Assembly (NCBI GenBank): GCA_017503075.1
Contig: JAFVTU010000011.1
Coordinates: forward strand, 1-64,000
Direction: 5' to 3'
Length of the DNA stretch: 64,000 bases
From: Paludibacteraceae bacterium
GTDB taxonomy: Bacteria; Bacteroidota; Bacteroidia; Bacteroidales; Paludibacteraceae
Shown here: in pieces, positions 1 to 8,332 of the stretch
Numbering within the stretch: the first letter of the stretch is position 1
Layout of the letters: each line of letters begins with the position of its first letter
Position numbers and translations under genes: made by a program
Notes under the pieces: model-generated
The model's input: the letters and a program-made list of their open reading frames with translations, nothing else
Database searches by the model: none
Told to the model about the DNA's origin: nothing

Positions 1-10
1 AAAAAAACTT

Positions 11-736
11 ATGTGGTTAAAAGATTCATCTATTGGTCGTAAGCTCGTTATGAGTATTTCGGGCTTGGGCTTGGTCTTCTTCCTGCTTTTCCATGGCTGC
101 ATGAACTTGGCTTTGGTGTTCTCGGAGGAGGCTTACAACTGGATTTGTTCCGTTTTGGGCGCAAATTGGTATGCATTGGTAGCAACATTGGGCTTGGGTG
201 CACTCGTGCTCATTCACTTCCTCTATGCTATCTATCTGACAATCCAAAACCGTATGGCTCGCGGTAAAGACCGCTATGCGGTTACTGCTAAGCGTGAAGG
301 CGTTGAGTGGGAGTCTGAGAACATGCTCGTTCTTGGCTTCGTGGTGATTGGTTTCATCGTTCTCCACTTGGCTAACTTCTGGTTCAAGATGCAGTTTACT
401 GAGATTATGCACATGTGCGGTGCTGAGGACTTTGCAGTAGCTACTTTTGGTACTGTTTATGCTCCAACTGATGGTGCTGGTATGGTAAAAGCGTTGTTCA
501 CTACTCCTATCTGGGGTCAAGTGTACTGCGTATTGTATCTCGTATGGTTGACCGCTTTGTGGTTCCACCTCCGTCATGGCGTATGGTCTGCTCTCCACAC
601 CATGGGCTTCAACAACCTCGTATGGATGAAGCGCGTTAAATGCATTGGTGCTATCGTAGCAACCCTCGTAGTAGGTCTCTTCGCTATCGTAGTTCTCTAC
701 TATCTTGGCTACGGTATCGGCATGCTCCTCGCATAA
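11..736 (+). CDS. frdC: Fumarate reductase/succinate dehydrogenase cytochrome b subunit
   Basis: This 241-residue integral membrane protein is the likely diheme cytochrome b anchor of a type-B quinol:fumarate reductase/succinate dehydrogenase, passing electrons between menaquinol and the FrdAB head at the cytoplasmic face of the inner membrane. About five hydrophobic segments are visible (near residues 14-36, 52-76, 102-124, 163-186 and 205-238). Histidines lie in or beside them in FHGCMN, LIHFLY, VLHLAN and WFHLRHG, which suits two heme b groups. The FrdA and FrdB genes follow, which fixes the assignment. The gene starts 10 bases into the window, so its promoter is not visible. The direction of the reaction (fumarate reduction in an anaerobe) is inferred from the organism type. 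Confidence 0.93.
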   Translation: MWLKDSSIGRKLVMSISGLGLVFFLLFHGCMNLALVFSEEAYNWICSVLGANWYALVATLGLGALVLIHFLYAIYLTIQNRMARGKDRYAVTAKREGVEWESENMLVLGFVVIGFIVLHLANFWFKMQFTEIMHMCGAEDFAVATFGTVYAPTDGAGMVKALFTTPIWGQVYCVLYLVWLTALWFHLRHGVWSALHTMGFNNLVWMKRVKCIGAIVATLVVGLFAIVVLYYLGYGIGMLLA

Positions 737-954
737 AATAAGTGCCTGTGGCACGAACCATGGCGGCACAGCCGCGAAAATGGCTAAAGCGAAAAATGGT
801 CTTCGACGTAAAAGTACGAAAATACACTAATTTCGTGAGCAAAGCGAACCATTTTCATGAGCAAAGCGAATCATTTTCGTGAGCGAAGCGAGCCACTCTC
901 GTGAGCCGACAGGCGAACCAATAACAATTTTTTGCATAAAAAATTCAAAAATAT
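737..954 (+). repeat. Hairpin-rich spacer with four 22-24 bp tandem units between frdC and frdA
   Basis: The 218-bp gap inside the frd operon has no gene. It starts with two small hairpins (GTGCCTGTGGCAC and GCGGCACAGCCGC). Four tandem units follow: 831-852, 853-874, 875-896 (22 bp each) and 897-920 (24 bp). Each has the form TTTCGTGAGCAAAGCGAACC with a few changes, and TTCG can pair with CGAA inside a unit. It resembles the other hairpin micro-repeats in this window. It could affect transcript stability or the ratio of subunits, but nothing here proves a function. Confidence 0.75.
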
Positions 955-2943
955 ATGGCAACAAAAAAACAAACTGCGCAGGTTATTACGCCTGAAATGG
1001 CGAAGATCCCTGCTGGTCCACTCGAGAAGAAATGGACCAATTACAAAGACCATCAGAAGTTGGTCAACCCTGCCAACAAGCGTCGTCTTGACGTCATCGT
1101 AGTTGGTACTGGTTTGGCTGGTGCATCTGCTGCGGCATCCCTCGCAGAGATGGGCTTCAACGTACTCAACTTCTGTATCCAAGACTCTCCACGTCGTGCA
1201 CACTCTATCGCTGCACAAGGTGGTATCAATGCGGCTAAGAACTACCAAAACGATGGCGACTCTGTATATCGCCTCTTCTACGACACTATCAAGGGTGGTG
1301 ACTACCGTGCTCGTGAGGCAAACGTGTACCGTCTTGCTGAGGTGAGCAACAGCATCATCGACCAATGTGTGGCTCAAGGTGTTCCTTTCGCTCGCGAATA
1401 CGGCGGCTTGCTCGACAACCGTTCTTTCGGTGGTGCGCAAGTATCTCGTACTTTCTATGCTAAGGGTCAAACAGGTCAACAGCTCCTCCTCGGTGCTTAC
1501 TCTGCACTCAGCCGCCAAATCGGTAAGGGCAAAGTGAAGATGTACAACCGTCACGAGATGTTGGATGTAGTTATGATCAAGGACGAGAACGGCGAGAACC
1601 GCGCTCGTGGTATCATCGCTCGTAACCTCGTTACTGGCCGCATCGAGCGTTATTTCGGTCACGCTGTGGTTGTAGCTACTGGTGGTTATGGTAATGCTTT
1701 CTTCCTTTCTACCAACGCGATGGCATCTAACGGTTCGGCTGCTATGCAAATGTACCGCCACGGTGCTTACTTCGCTAACCCTTGCTACGCACAAATCCAC
1801 CCAACTTGTATTCCAAAGCACGGTGACTTCCAATCTAAATTGACTTTGATGTCTGAGTCACTTCGTAACGATGGTCGTATCTGGGTACCTAAGAAACTCG
1901 AAGACGCTCAACGCCTCCAACGCGGTGAGATCAAGGGTAAAGATATCCCAGAAGAGGATCGCGACTACTACTTGGAGCGCCGTTATCCAGCTTTCGGTAA
2001 CCTCGTTCCACGTGACGTGGCTTCTCGCGCTGCTAAAGAGCGTTGCGACAAGGGCTATGGTGTAAACAATACCGGTCTTGCTGTGTTCCTTGACTTCTCT
2101 GACGCTATCCAACGCCTTGGCAAGGATGTGGTAGAGCAAAAGTATGGTAACCTCTTCCAAATGTACGAGAAGATTGTGGACGAGAACCCATACGAGGAGC
2201 CAATGATGATCTTCCCTGCTATCCACTATACTATGGGTGGTATCTGGGTGGACTATGAGTTGCAAACCAGCGTGAAGGGTCTCTTCTGTATTGGTGAGGC
2301 CAACTTCTCTGACCACGGTGCTAACCGCCTCGGTGCTTCTGCTTTGATGCAAGGTTTGGCTGACGGTTACTTCGTATTGCCTTATACTATCCAAAACTAC
2401 TTGAGCGACCAAATCGGCGTTCCTCGTATGTCCACCGACCTCCCAGAGTTCGCTGAGGCAGAGAAGGGTATCACTGAGAAGATTGAGAAACTCATGGCTA
2501 TCCAAGGTAAGCGTTCTGTGGATTCTATCCACAAGGAGCTCGGTCTTGTGATGTGGGATTTCGTAGGTATGGGTCGTACTGCTGAGAGCTTGAAGACTGC
2601 TATTGAGAAAATCGACGCAATCAAGAAAGAGTTCTGGAGCAATGTATATATCCCAGGTGAGGCTAACTCATTGAACAACGAGTTGGAGAAGGCTCTCCGC
2701 TTGGCAGACTTTATTGAGATTGGTCGTTTGATGGCAGTTGACGCTTTGAACCGTGAGGAGTCTTGTGGTGGCCACTTCCGTGAGGAGTATCAAACTCCAG
2801 AGGGCGAGGCAATGCGTCAAGACGATAAGTTCTCTTATGTAGCTTGCTGGAAGTACACTGGCGAGGACAGCGAACCAGAGCTTATCAAGGAGCCACTCGA
2901 CTATGAATTCACCGAACGTAAAACACGTAACTATAAGAGCTAA
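955..2943 (+). CDS. frdA: Fumarate reductase/succinate dehydrogenase flavoprotein subunit
   Basis: This 662-residue catalytic flavoprotein interconverts fumarate and succinate. It carries the N-terminal FAD-binding Rossmann motif [15 protein letters not shown] (about residue 50), the [11 protein letters not shown] segment where FAD is covalently attached to histidine in this family, the active-site region around [10 protein letters not shown], and the [15 protein letters not shown] motif that closes the FAD domain. Length and order match the long Bacteroidetes/Wolinella-type subunit. The start ATG follows an A/T-rich stretch after the 218-bp repeat spacer. frdB begins 5 bp after the stop, so the two are translationally close. 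The protein acts in anaerobic fumarate respiration leading to succinate; that direction is inference. Confidence 0.96.
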   Translation: MATKKQTAQVITPEMAKIPAGPLEKKWTNYKDHQKLVNPANKRRLDVIVVGTGLAGASAAASLAEMGFNVLNFCIQDSPRRAHSIAAQGGINAAKNYQNDGDSVYRLFYDTIKGGDYRAREANVYRLAEVSNSIIDQCVAQGVPFAREYGGLLDNRSFGGAQVSRTFYAKGQTGQQLLLGAYSALSRQIGKGKVKMYNRHEMLDVVMIKDENGENRARGIIARNLVTGRIERYFGHAVVVATGGYGNAFFLSTNAMASNGSAAMQMYRHGAYFANPCYAQIHPTCIPKHGDFQSKLTLMSESLRNDGRIWVPKKLEDAQRLQRGEIKGKDIPEEDRDYYLERRYPAFGNLVPRDVASRAAKERCDKGYGVNNTGLAVFLDFSDAIQRLGKDVVEQKYGNLFQMYEKIVDENPYEEPMMIFPAIHYTMGGIWVDYELQTSVKGLFCIGEANFSDHGANRLGASALMQGLADGYFVLPYTIQNYLSDQIGVPRMSTDLPEFAEAEKGITEKIEKLMAIQGKRSVDSIHKELGLVMWDFVGMGRTAESLKTAIEKIDAIKKEFWSNVYIPGEANSLNNELEKALRLADFIEIGRLMAVDALNREESCGGHFREEYQTPEGEAMRQDDKFSYVACWKYTGEDSEPELIKEPLDYEFTERKTRNYKS

Positions 2944-2948
2944 GCATT

Positions 2949-3704
2949 ATGGATCAATATATTGATATTAAAGTGAAGGTTTGGCGTCAAGCTGGACCAA
3001 AGGCAGAAGGTCATTTCGAGACCTACGAACTCAAACACATCTTCCAAGGTGCTTCGTTCTTGGAGATGATTGACATCCTCAACGAGCAACTCATCAGCGA
3101 GCACAAAGATCCTATCGCATTCGACCACGACTGCCGCGAGGGTATCTGCGGTATGTGCTCTATGTATGTGAATGGTCACCCACACGGACCAGACAGTGCT
3201 ATCACCACTTGCCAATTGCACATGCGTAAGTTCAAAGATGGCGAGACTATCACTATCGAGCCATGGCGTAGCCGTGCGTTCCCTGTAATCAAGGACTTGA
3301 TGGTGGACCGCGAGGCATACGATAAGATTATGCAAGCTGGTGGTTTCGTGTCAGTTAATACAGGTGGTGTACCTGATGCAAATGCCATTCCAATTCCTAA
3401 GGCTCACGCTGACGAGGCAATGGATGCTGCTTCTTGTATCGGTTGCGGTGCTTGTGCTGCTGCATGTAAGAACGGCTCTGCTATGTTGTTCGTTTCTGCT
3501 AAGGTAAGCCAATTGGCTCTCTTGCCACAAGGTAAGGTAGAGGCTGCTGCTCGTGCTAAGGCCATGGTGGCTAAGATGGATGAGTTGGGCTTTGGTAACT
3601 GTACCAACACAGGTGCATGTGCTGCTGAGTGCCCAAAACAAGTATCTTTGGCTAACATCGCTCGCCTCAACCGCGAGTTCCTCTGCGCAAAACTCAAAGA
3701 CTAA
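2949..3704 (+). CDS. frdB: Fumarate reductase/succinate dehydrogenase iron-sulfur subunit
   Basis: This 251-residue protein carries electrons between the flavin of FrdA and the hemes of FrdC. All three cluster motifs are present. A plant-type ferredoxin [2Fe-2S] site uses C62, C67, C70 and C88 (CREGICGMC). A [4Fe-4S] site has [11 protein letters not shown] at residues 163-173. A further site has C218, C224 and C228 ([11 protein letters not shown]) for the [3Fe-4S] cluster. Length is normal for the family. It is the last gene of the frdCAB operon and is followed by a strong intrinsic terminator. Confidence 0.96.
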   Translation: MDQYIDIKVKVWRQAGPKAEGHFETYELKHIFQGASFLEMIDILNEQLISEHKDPIAFDHDCREGICGMCSMYVNGHPHGPDSAITTCQLHMRKFKDGETITIEPWRSRAFPVIKDLMVDREAYDKIMQAGGFVSVNTGGVPDANAIPIPKAHADEAMDAASCIGCGACAAACKNGSAMLFVSAKVSQLALLPQGKVEAAARAKAMVAKMDELGFGNCTNTGACAAECPKQVSLANIARLNREFLCAKLKD

Positions 3705-3725
3705 TACATTATTAGTTATACAACC

Positions 3726-3770
3726 AATAAGAGGCGTACATTGTGCGCCTCTTATTCTATTTTCTTTAAT
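3726..3770 (+). terminator. Intrinsic terminator of frdCAB
   Basis: A 14-bp stem pairs 3726-3739 with 3743-3756 (arm AATAAGAGGCG, one G-U pair) around a 3-nt loop, followed by a T-rich run. It lies 22 bp after the frdB stop and just before the uvrA promoter. Confidence 0.9.
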
Positions 3771-3773
3771 ATA

Positions 3774-3805
3774 TTTGCATATCTGCGATTTTTTTTGTAC
3801 CTTTG
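3774..3805 (+). promoter_or_regulatory. uvrA promoter (Bacteroidota type)
   Basis: The -33 box is TTTG at 3774-3777 and the -7 box is TACCTTTG at 3798-3805, with a 20-nt spacer. The -7 box contains the TTG codon at 3803 that would extend the uvrA frame, so that upstream start cannot be used from this promoter and ATG 3827 is preferred. Confidence 0.85.
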
Positions 3806-3826
3806 CAGCGCAAAGGTATTTGCACT

Positions 3827-6454
3827 ATGACAAACAAAGGCAACGACATACTCATCACAGGCGCACGCGTGCATAATTTGAAGAATGTAGATGTGCGTAT
3901 ACCACGAGATAAACTCGTGGTGATTACGGGTTTGTCGGGTAGTGGCAAATCGTCCCTTGCCTTTGATACTATCTTTGCCGAAGGTCAACGCCGCTATATG
4001 GAGACCTTTTCCTCCTATGCACGCGGATACATAGGTACGATGCAACGCCCCGATGTGGATAAGATTACAGGCCTCTCGCCTGTAATCAGCATCGACCAAA
4101 AGACAACCTCTCGCAATCCTCGTTCTACTGTTGGCACCGTAACCGAAGTGTATGACTACCTTCGACTACTTTTTGCACGCGCTGCGGACGCGTACTCTTA
4201 CGCCTCTGGCGAGAAGATGGTGCAGTACACCGATGACCAAATCATTGATCTTATTCTCAAAGATTATACGGGTCAAAAAGTGCTCGTACTTGCCCCAATG
4301 GTCAATAACCGTAAAGGACACTACAAAGAACTCTTTGAAACTATTCGCCGTAAGGGCTATTTGCATGTGCGTGTAGATGGCGAAGTGATGGAAATCACGC
4401 CAGGTATGAAGCTCGACCGCTACAAGAACCACACCATCGAAGTCGTTGTAGATCGCCTCAAATTAAAAAGCGAAAGCGAAGAAGACCTCAAACGCCTTCG
4501 CGCTACCGTGGACAAAGCCATGACCCAAGGCGATGGCGTGATGGCTATTTCTATAGCCAATAGCCAATTGCCAATCCGCTATTTTTCTCGCCATCTTATG
4601 TGCCCCACCACGGGCATGAGTTATGCCGAGCCCGCACCACATACTTTCTCGTTCAATTCGCCACAAGGTTGGTGCCCAACATGTAGGGGACTTGGTAGAA
4701 TCAAAGATGGCCTCCGGACGCCGGATGCCGGAAATCCTGACCTGACCAATATCCTCCGTGATGATGAGAACTGGTATACCCGCATGTTGGAATATGTGCA
4801 ACAACCAGAAGACGAGAAGGAGGAGAAAGAAGAAACTTGGTGCGAGTGCCCAACATGTAAAGGTCAGCGTCTTAGCCGTGAAGCACTCAGTTTCCGCATT
4901 GCGGATAAGAATATTGCTGAGCTATCAGCAATGGATATTACAGACCTGAGAGCATGGCTGATGAATGTCCCTGCCCGTCTAACCAACAAGCAGCGCGCTA
5001 TCGCAGAACCGATCATCAAAGAAATTATCTCCCGTTTGGGCTTTATGCTCAGCGTAGGACTATCCTACTTGTCTCTTTCTCGCTCTTCAGATAGTCTTTC
5101 CGGTGGAGAGAATCAACGTATTCGTTTGGCTACACAAGTGGGTAGTAAGTTGGTCAATGTCCTCTATATTCTTGACGAACCAAGTATCGGTTTGCACCAA
5201 CGTGATAATCAGCGTTTGATCGACTCGCTGAAACAACTGCGAGACATGGGCAACTCCGTGATCGTGGTAGAGCACGATGAGGATATGATGCGTCAAGCGG
5301 ATTATATTATTGATATAGGTCCCAAAGCAGGTCGTTTGGGTGGGCATATTGTGTTTAGTGGTACACCTGCCGAACTGCTGAAAGCTGATACGCTGACAGC
5401 GAAGTATCTTCGCGGAGAACTCTCCGCAACATTAAACAATACTACACAATCCTACACCACACTACACAATTCTACACCCACCCTCGTGCTTCGCGGCTGC
5501 CGCGGCAACAACCTCAAAGGTGTGGATGTCTCTTTCCCATTGGGGCAAATGATTGCCGTGACGGGTGTGTCGGGTAGTGGTAAATCCACTTTGGTAAATC
5601 AAACGCTTTACCCAATCCTCAGCCAACATTTCTACCGCAGTTTGCAAACGCCTTTGGCATACGATAGCATAGAGGGAATCGAATATATCGACAAAGTGAT
5701 TGGAGTGGACCAGTCGCCTATCGGACGAACACCGCGTAGCAATCCTGCTACTTATACGGGCGTGTTCACAGATATACGCAACCTCTTTGCCCAACTACCA
5801 GAGAGTAAGATCCGCTCGTGGAAAGCAGGTCGCTTCTCGTTCAATAACTCAGGCGGACGATGTGAAGAATGTAGTGGTAATGGCTATAAGACCATACAAA
5901 TGCACTTTCTGCCCAATGTGTATGTGCCATGCGAAGTATGTGGTGGACAACGCTACAACCGCGAGACCTTGGAGGCACGCTTCAAAGGCAAGTCTATTGC
6001 CGATGTATTGGACATGACCATCAATCAAGCAGTAGAGTTCTTTGAGAGTCAACCTAATATCTTGAAGAAAATCAAGACTTTGCAAGATGTAGGTTTAGGA
6101 TATATCAAATTGGGACAATCATCTACAACCTTGTCAGGTGGCGAGAGCCAGCGCGTGAAACTAGCGACAGAATTGGCTCGCCCCAGTACAGGAAAGACAT
6201 TATATATATTGGATGAGCCCACTACGGGTCTGCACTTTGAAGATGTGCGTGTATTGATGGGAGTACTCCGACAGTTGGTGGATAAAGGCAATACGGTAAT
6301 CATCATAGAGCACAACCCCGATGTCATTCGTTCGTGCGATTATCTCATTGATATGGGACCCGATGGCGGTCGCGATGGTGGCACTGTAGTCGCTACTGGC
6401 ACAGTGGAAGAAATACGAGAAAACAAAAATAGCATAACGGGAAGGTATATTTAG
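3827..6454 (+). CDS. uvrA: UvrABC excinuclease subunit A
   Basis: This is the DNA-damage recognition ATPase of nucleotide excision repair, 875 residues from ATG 3827 (AAAGG lies about 10 bp upstream). It has two ABC modules. Walker A motifs are GLSGSGKSS near residue 36 and GVSGSGKST near residue 580. Signature motifs are [12 protein letters not shown] and [12 protein letters not shown]. Walker B motifs are [11 protein letters not shown] and [11 protein letters not shown]. Zinc-binding cysteine pairs include CPTCRGLG with CPTCKG, and CEECSGNG with CEVCGG. It is a little shorter than the usual 940 residues. The linker between the two halves (about residues 535-553) is encoded by a run of CTACACAA-like repeats. 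The partner uvrB is at 36259-38274. Its own promoter overlaps the longer TTG start. Confidence 0.96.
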   Translation: MTNKGNDILITGARVHNLKNVDVRIPRDKLVVITGLSGSGKSSLAFDTIFAEGQRRYMETFSSYARGYIGTMQRPDVDKITGLSPVISIDQKTTSRNPRSTVGTVTEVYDYLRLLFARAADAYSYASGEKMVQYTDDQIIDLILKDYTGQKVLVLAPMVNNRKGHYKELFETIRRKGYLHVRVDGEVMEITPGMKLDRYKNHTIEVVVDRLKLKSESEEDLKRLRATVDKAMTQGDGVMAISIANSQLPIRYFSRHLMCPTTGMSYAEPAPHTFSFNSPQGWCPTCRGLGRIKDGLRTPDAGNPDLTNILRDDENWYTRMLEYVQQPEDEKEEKEETWCECPTCKGQRLSREALSFRIADKNIAELSAMDITDLRAWLMNVPARLTNKQRAIAEPIIKEIISRLGFMLSVGLSYLSLSRSSDSLSGGENQRIRLATQVGSKLVNVLYILDEPSIGLHQRDNQRLIDSLKQLRDMGNSVIVVEHDEDMMRQADYIIDIGPKAGRLGGHIVFSGTPAELLKADTLTAKYLRGELSATLNNTTQSYTTLHNSTPTLVLRGCRGNNLKGVDVSFPLGQMIAVTGVSGSGKSTLVNQTLYPILSQHFYRSLQTPLAYDSIEGIEYIDKVIGVDQSPIGRTPRSNPATYTGVFTDIRNLFAQLPESKIRSWKAGRFSFNNSGGRCEECSGNGYKTIQMHFLPNVYVPCEVCGGQRYNRETLEARFKGKSIADVLDMTINQAVEFFESQPNILKKIKTLQDVGLGYIKLGQSSTTLSGGESQRVKLATELARPSTGKTLYILDEPTTGLHFEDVRVLMGVLRQLVDKGNTVIIIEHNPDVIRSCDYLIDMGPDGGRDGGTVVATGTVEEIRENKNSITGRYI
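5438..5480 (+). repeat. CTACACAAT-type micro-repeat inside uvrA
   Basis: About four imperfect 10-13 bp units (ACTACACAATCC, TACACCACAC, TACACAATTC, TACACCCACC) lie in frame in uvrA. They encode a Ser/Thr/Asn/His-rich linker ([17 protein letters not shown]) between the two ABC modules. The same unit builds the intergenic arrays at 19021-19215, 19796-19900 and 38282-38456. Confidence 0.75.
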
Positions 6455-6466
6455 ACTTTAGAGATT

Positions 6467-8332
6467 ATGGATGCATTATTGATACTTACTATAGTCATTG
6501 GCATCATTTGGTTTGTACCAATCGTATGCCGTAAGATACATGTGCCAAGCATTGTGGGATTTATCTTGGCAGGTATTGTGATTGGTCCATCGGTCTTGAA
6601 CCTTGTGGGCGAAAGTCCATCAATCAAGATTCTGGGCTCGCTAGGAATGCTCTATATCATGTTTCAATCGGGTAGTGAGATTGATATTAATGACTTTAAG
6701 CAATATAAATATCGCTCGCTATTCTTTGGCTTGTGCACTTTCTTGATTCCTTTTGGTTTGGGTATCATCACCAGCAGGTATCTGCTCCCTTATGGTTGGT
6801 TGCCAAGTTTATTATTGGGCGCTATGTACGGTAGCCATACCCTGATGACTTATCCTATTGTAAGTCGATATGGTGTGCAGAAGAATATGGCTGTGAATAT
6901 TACAGTAGGTGCTACTATGGTGGCCATCACCTTGTCGCTTATCGTATTAGCCATAGTAGAGGGATGGAGTCATCCGGTGCGGAGTATCGCTGACTATGCT
7001 ATACAATTATCATTAGTGGTTGTTTTCCTTATTAGCGTACTATGGTTGTTCCCTCGTTTTGCACGCATGTTCTTTAAGCGTTATCGCGATCCTATCTCCG
7101 AGTTTATGGTGGTGATGTTGATGTTGGTAGGTAGTGCGTTTCTGGCAGATTTAGCAGGATTGGAGGGTATTTTGGGTGCTTTCCTTTGTGGTGTTTCACT
7201 CAATCGCCTATTGCCCAACCGTTCTCCACTGATGGGACGCATCAATTTTGTAGGTAATAGTATCTTCGTGCCATTATTCTTGATTGGTGTGGGCTTGATG
7301 ATTGATATTCATGCATTCTGGAGCGGTTGGACGACAGTGACGATAGCGATTGTGATGATTACCACCAAGTTGATAGGCAAGAGTCTTGCCGCTTGGATAG
7401 CACAAGTGGTCTTCCGATTCTCTAAACATGAGCGACAATTGGTGTTTGGTCTGTCGCATGCTACCGCGGCAGGCACATTGGCAATTGTTACTATTGCATA
7501 CCAAATGGGACTTTTATCTTCGGATGTGCTGAATGCTTCCGTATTGATGATATTGGTACTCTGCACCACAGCAAGTTTTATCACCGAGCATGCTGCCAAG
7601 GAGTTGGCATTGCAGGAGAGTGCCAAACTAGAGGCTTACCACGAAGACGACTATTGGTTATTGACTTCAGTAGGTGACGACTTGCGTCCTGCTATGCGCG
7701 AGATTGGCGAGATGGCTTCGCTGGATAATATTGAGATTAAGCAGTCAGCCGACTGGAAGGATGTCTCGGATATGGTAGAACATACGAGCAAGTCGGTGAT
7801 TGTCTATCACGAGGCGCAACCTATCAACACCATCAATCGCCTTGTGGTGGCAGTTCCGCGCTATGCCGAGAAGGAGCGCGACTTTATCACATGCTTTGGT
7901 CTGGTGCGTCGTCTGTCGGGTGAGTTGGGGGCAAAGGTGGTCTTCTATGCACATCCAGATACGCAAGTGGCATTGCAAGCCATGTGTCGTCGTCCTGGTA
8001 AATTCTTGCGTGCTGCCTTCCGCACTATGGATGGTTGGGAAGAGGTGGGTATCATCTCGCAGACCATTATGGATAATGATATGCTGGTGCTCTTATCTTC
8101 GCGTAAGTCCACAGCCAGTTACAACCCTCTTTTCGAGGAAATTCCTACAATGTTGACGGAGCATTTCACTAGTTTCAGCTCGATGGTCGTTTACCCAGAG
8201 CAGCTGACGGGTGAACCCGATATGGATACATTGCTCATGGAGATACCTCCTGCAAGCAAAACTTGGTCAATGATCTCACGTGTGAAACGATGGGTAAAGA
8301 AATATATATTCAGACTAACTGATGAGAAGTAA
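6467..8332 (+). CDS. CPA2-family cation:proton antiporter
   Basis: This 621-residue membrane protein exchanges a monovalent cation (Na+ or K+) for protons across the inner membrane. About residues 1-385 form some 12 hydrophobic helices typical of the Na+/H+ exchanger fold. Family-like segments include VGFILAGIVIGPSVL at the second helix, GAMYGSHTLMTYPIV in the core and GLSHATAAGTLAIVTI near the end of the domain. The last 230 residues are soluble and may be a regulatory domain like the UspA-like tails of some relatives; I see no clear nucleotide-binding motif there. The start is 13 bp after uvrA and the end overlaps the next gene by 11 bp, so it is probably co-transcribed with both. The cation cannot be told from sequence. 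Confidence 0.87.
   Translation: MDALLILTIVIGIIWFVPIVCRKIHVPSIVGFILAGIVIGPSVLNLVGESPSIKILGSLGMLYIMFQSGSEIDINDFKQYKYRSLFFGLCTFLIPFGLGIITSRYLLPYGWLPSLLLGAMYGSHTLMTYPIVSRYGVQKNMAVNITVGATMVAITLSLIVLAIVEGWSHPVRSIADYAIQLSLVVVFLISVLWLFPRFARMFFKRYRDPISEFMVVMLMLVGSAFLADLAGLEGILGAFLCGVSLNRLLPNRSPLMGRINFVGNSIFVPLFLIGVGLMIDIHAFWSGWTTVTIAIVMITTKLIGKSLAAWIAQVVFRFSKHERQLVFGLSHATAAGTLAIVTIAYQMGLLSSDVLNASVLMILVLCTTASFITEHAAKELALQESAKLEAYHEDDYWLLTSVGDDLRPAMREIGEMASLDNIEIKQSADWKDVSDMVEHTSKSVIVYHEAQPINTINRLVVAVPRYAEKERDFITCFGLVRRLSGELGAKVVFYAHPDTQVALQAMCRRPGKFLRAAFRTMDGWEEVGIISQTIMDNDMLVLLSSRKSTASYNPLFEEIPTMLTEHFTSFSSMVVYPEQLTGEPDMDTLLMEIPPASKTWSMISRVKRWVKKYIFRLTDEK

Noticed and set aside
26..769. Minus-strand open frame across frdC
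   Set aside because: Antisense shadow of a clear membrane protein gene; no promoter, no recognisable domain.
1858..2532. Minus-strand frames inside frdA
   Set aside because: Antisense artefacts of a biased coding sequence.
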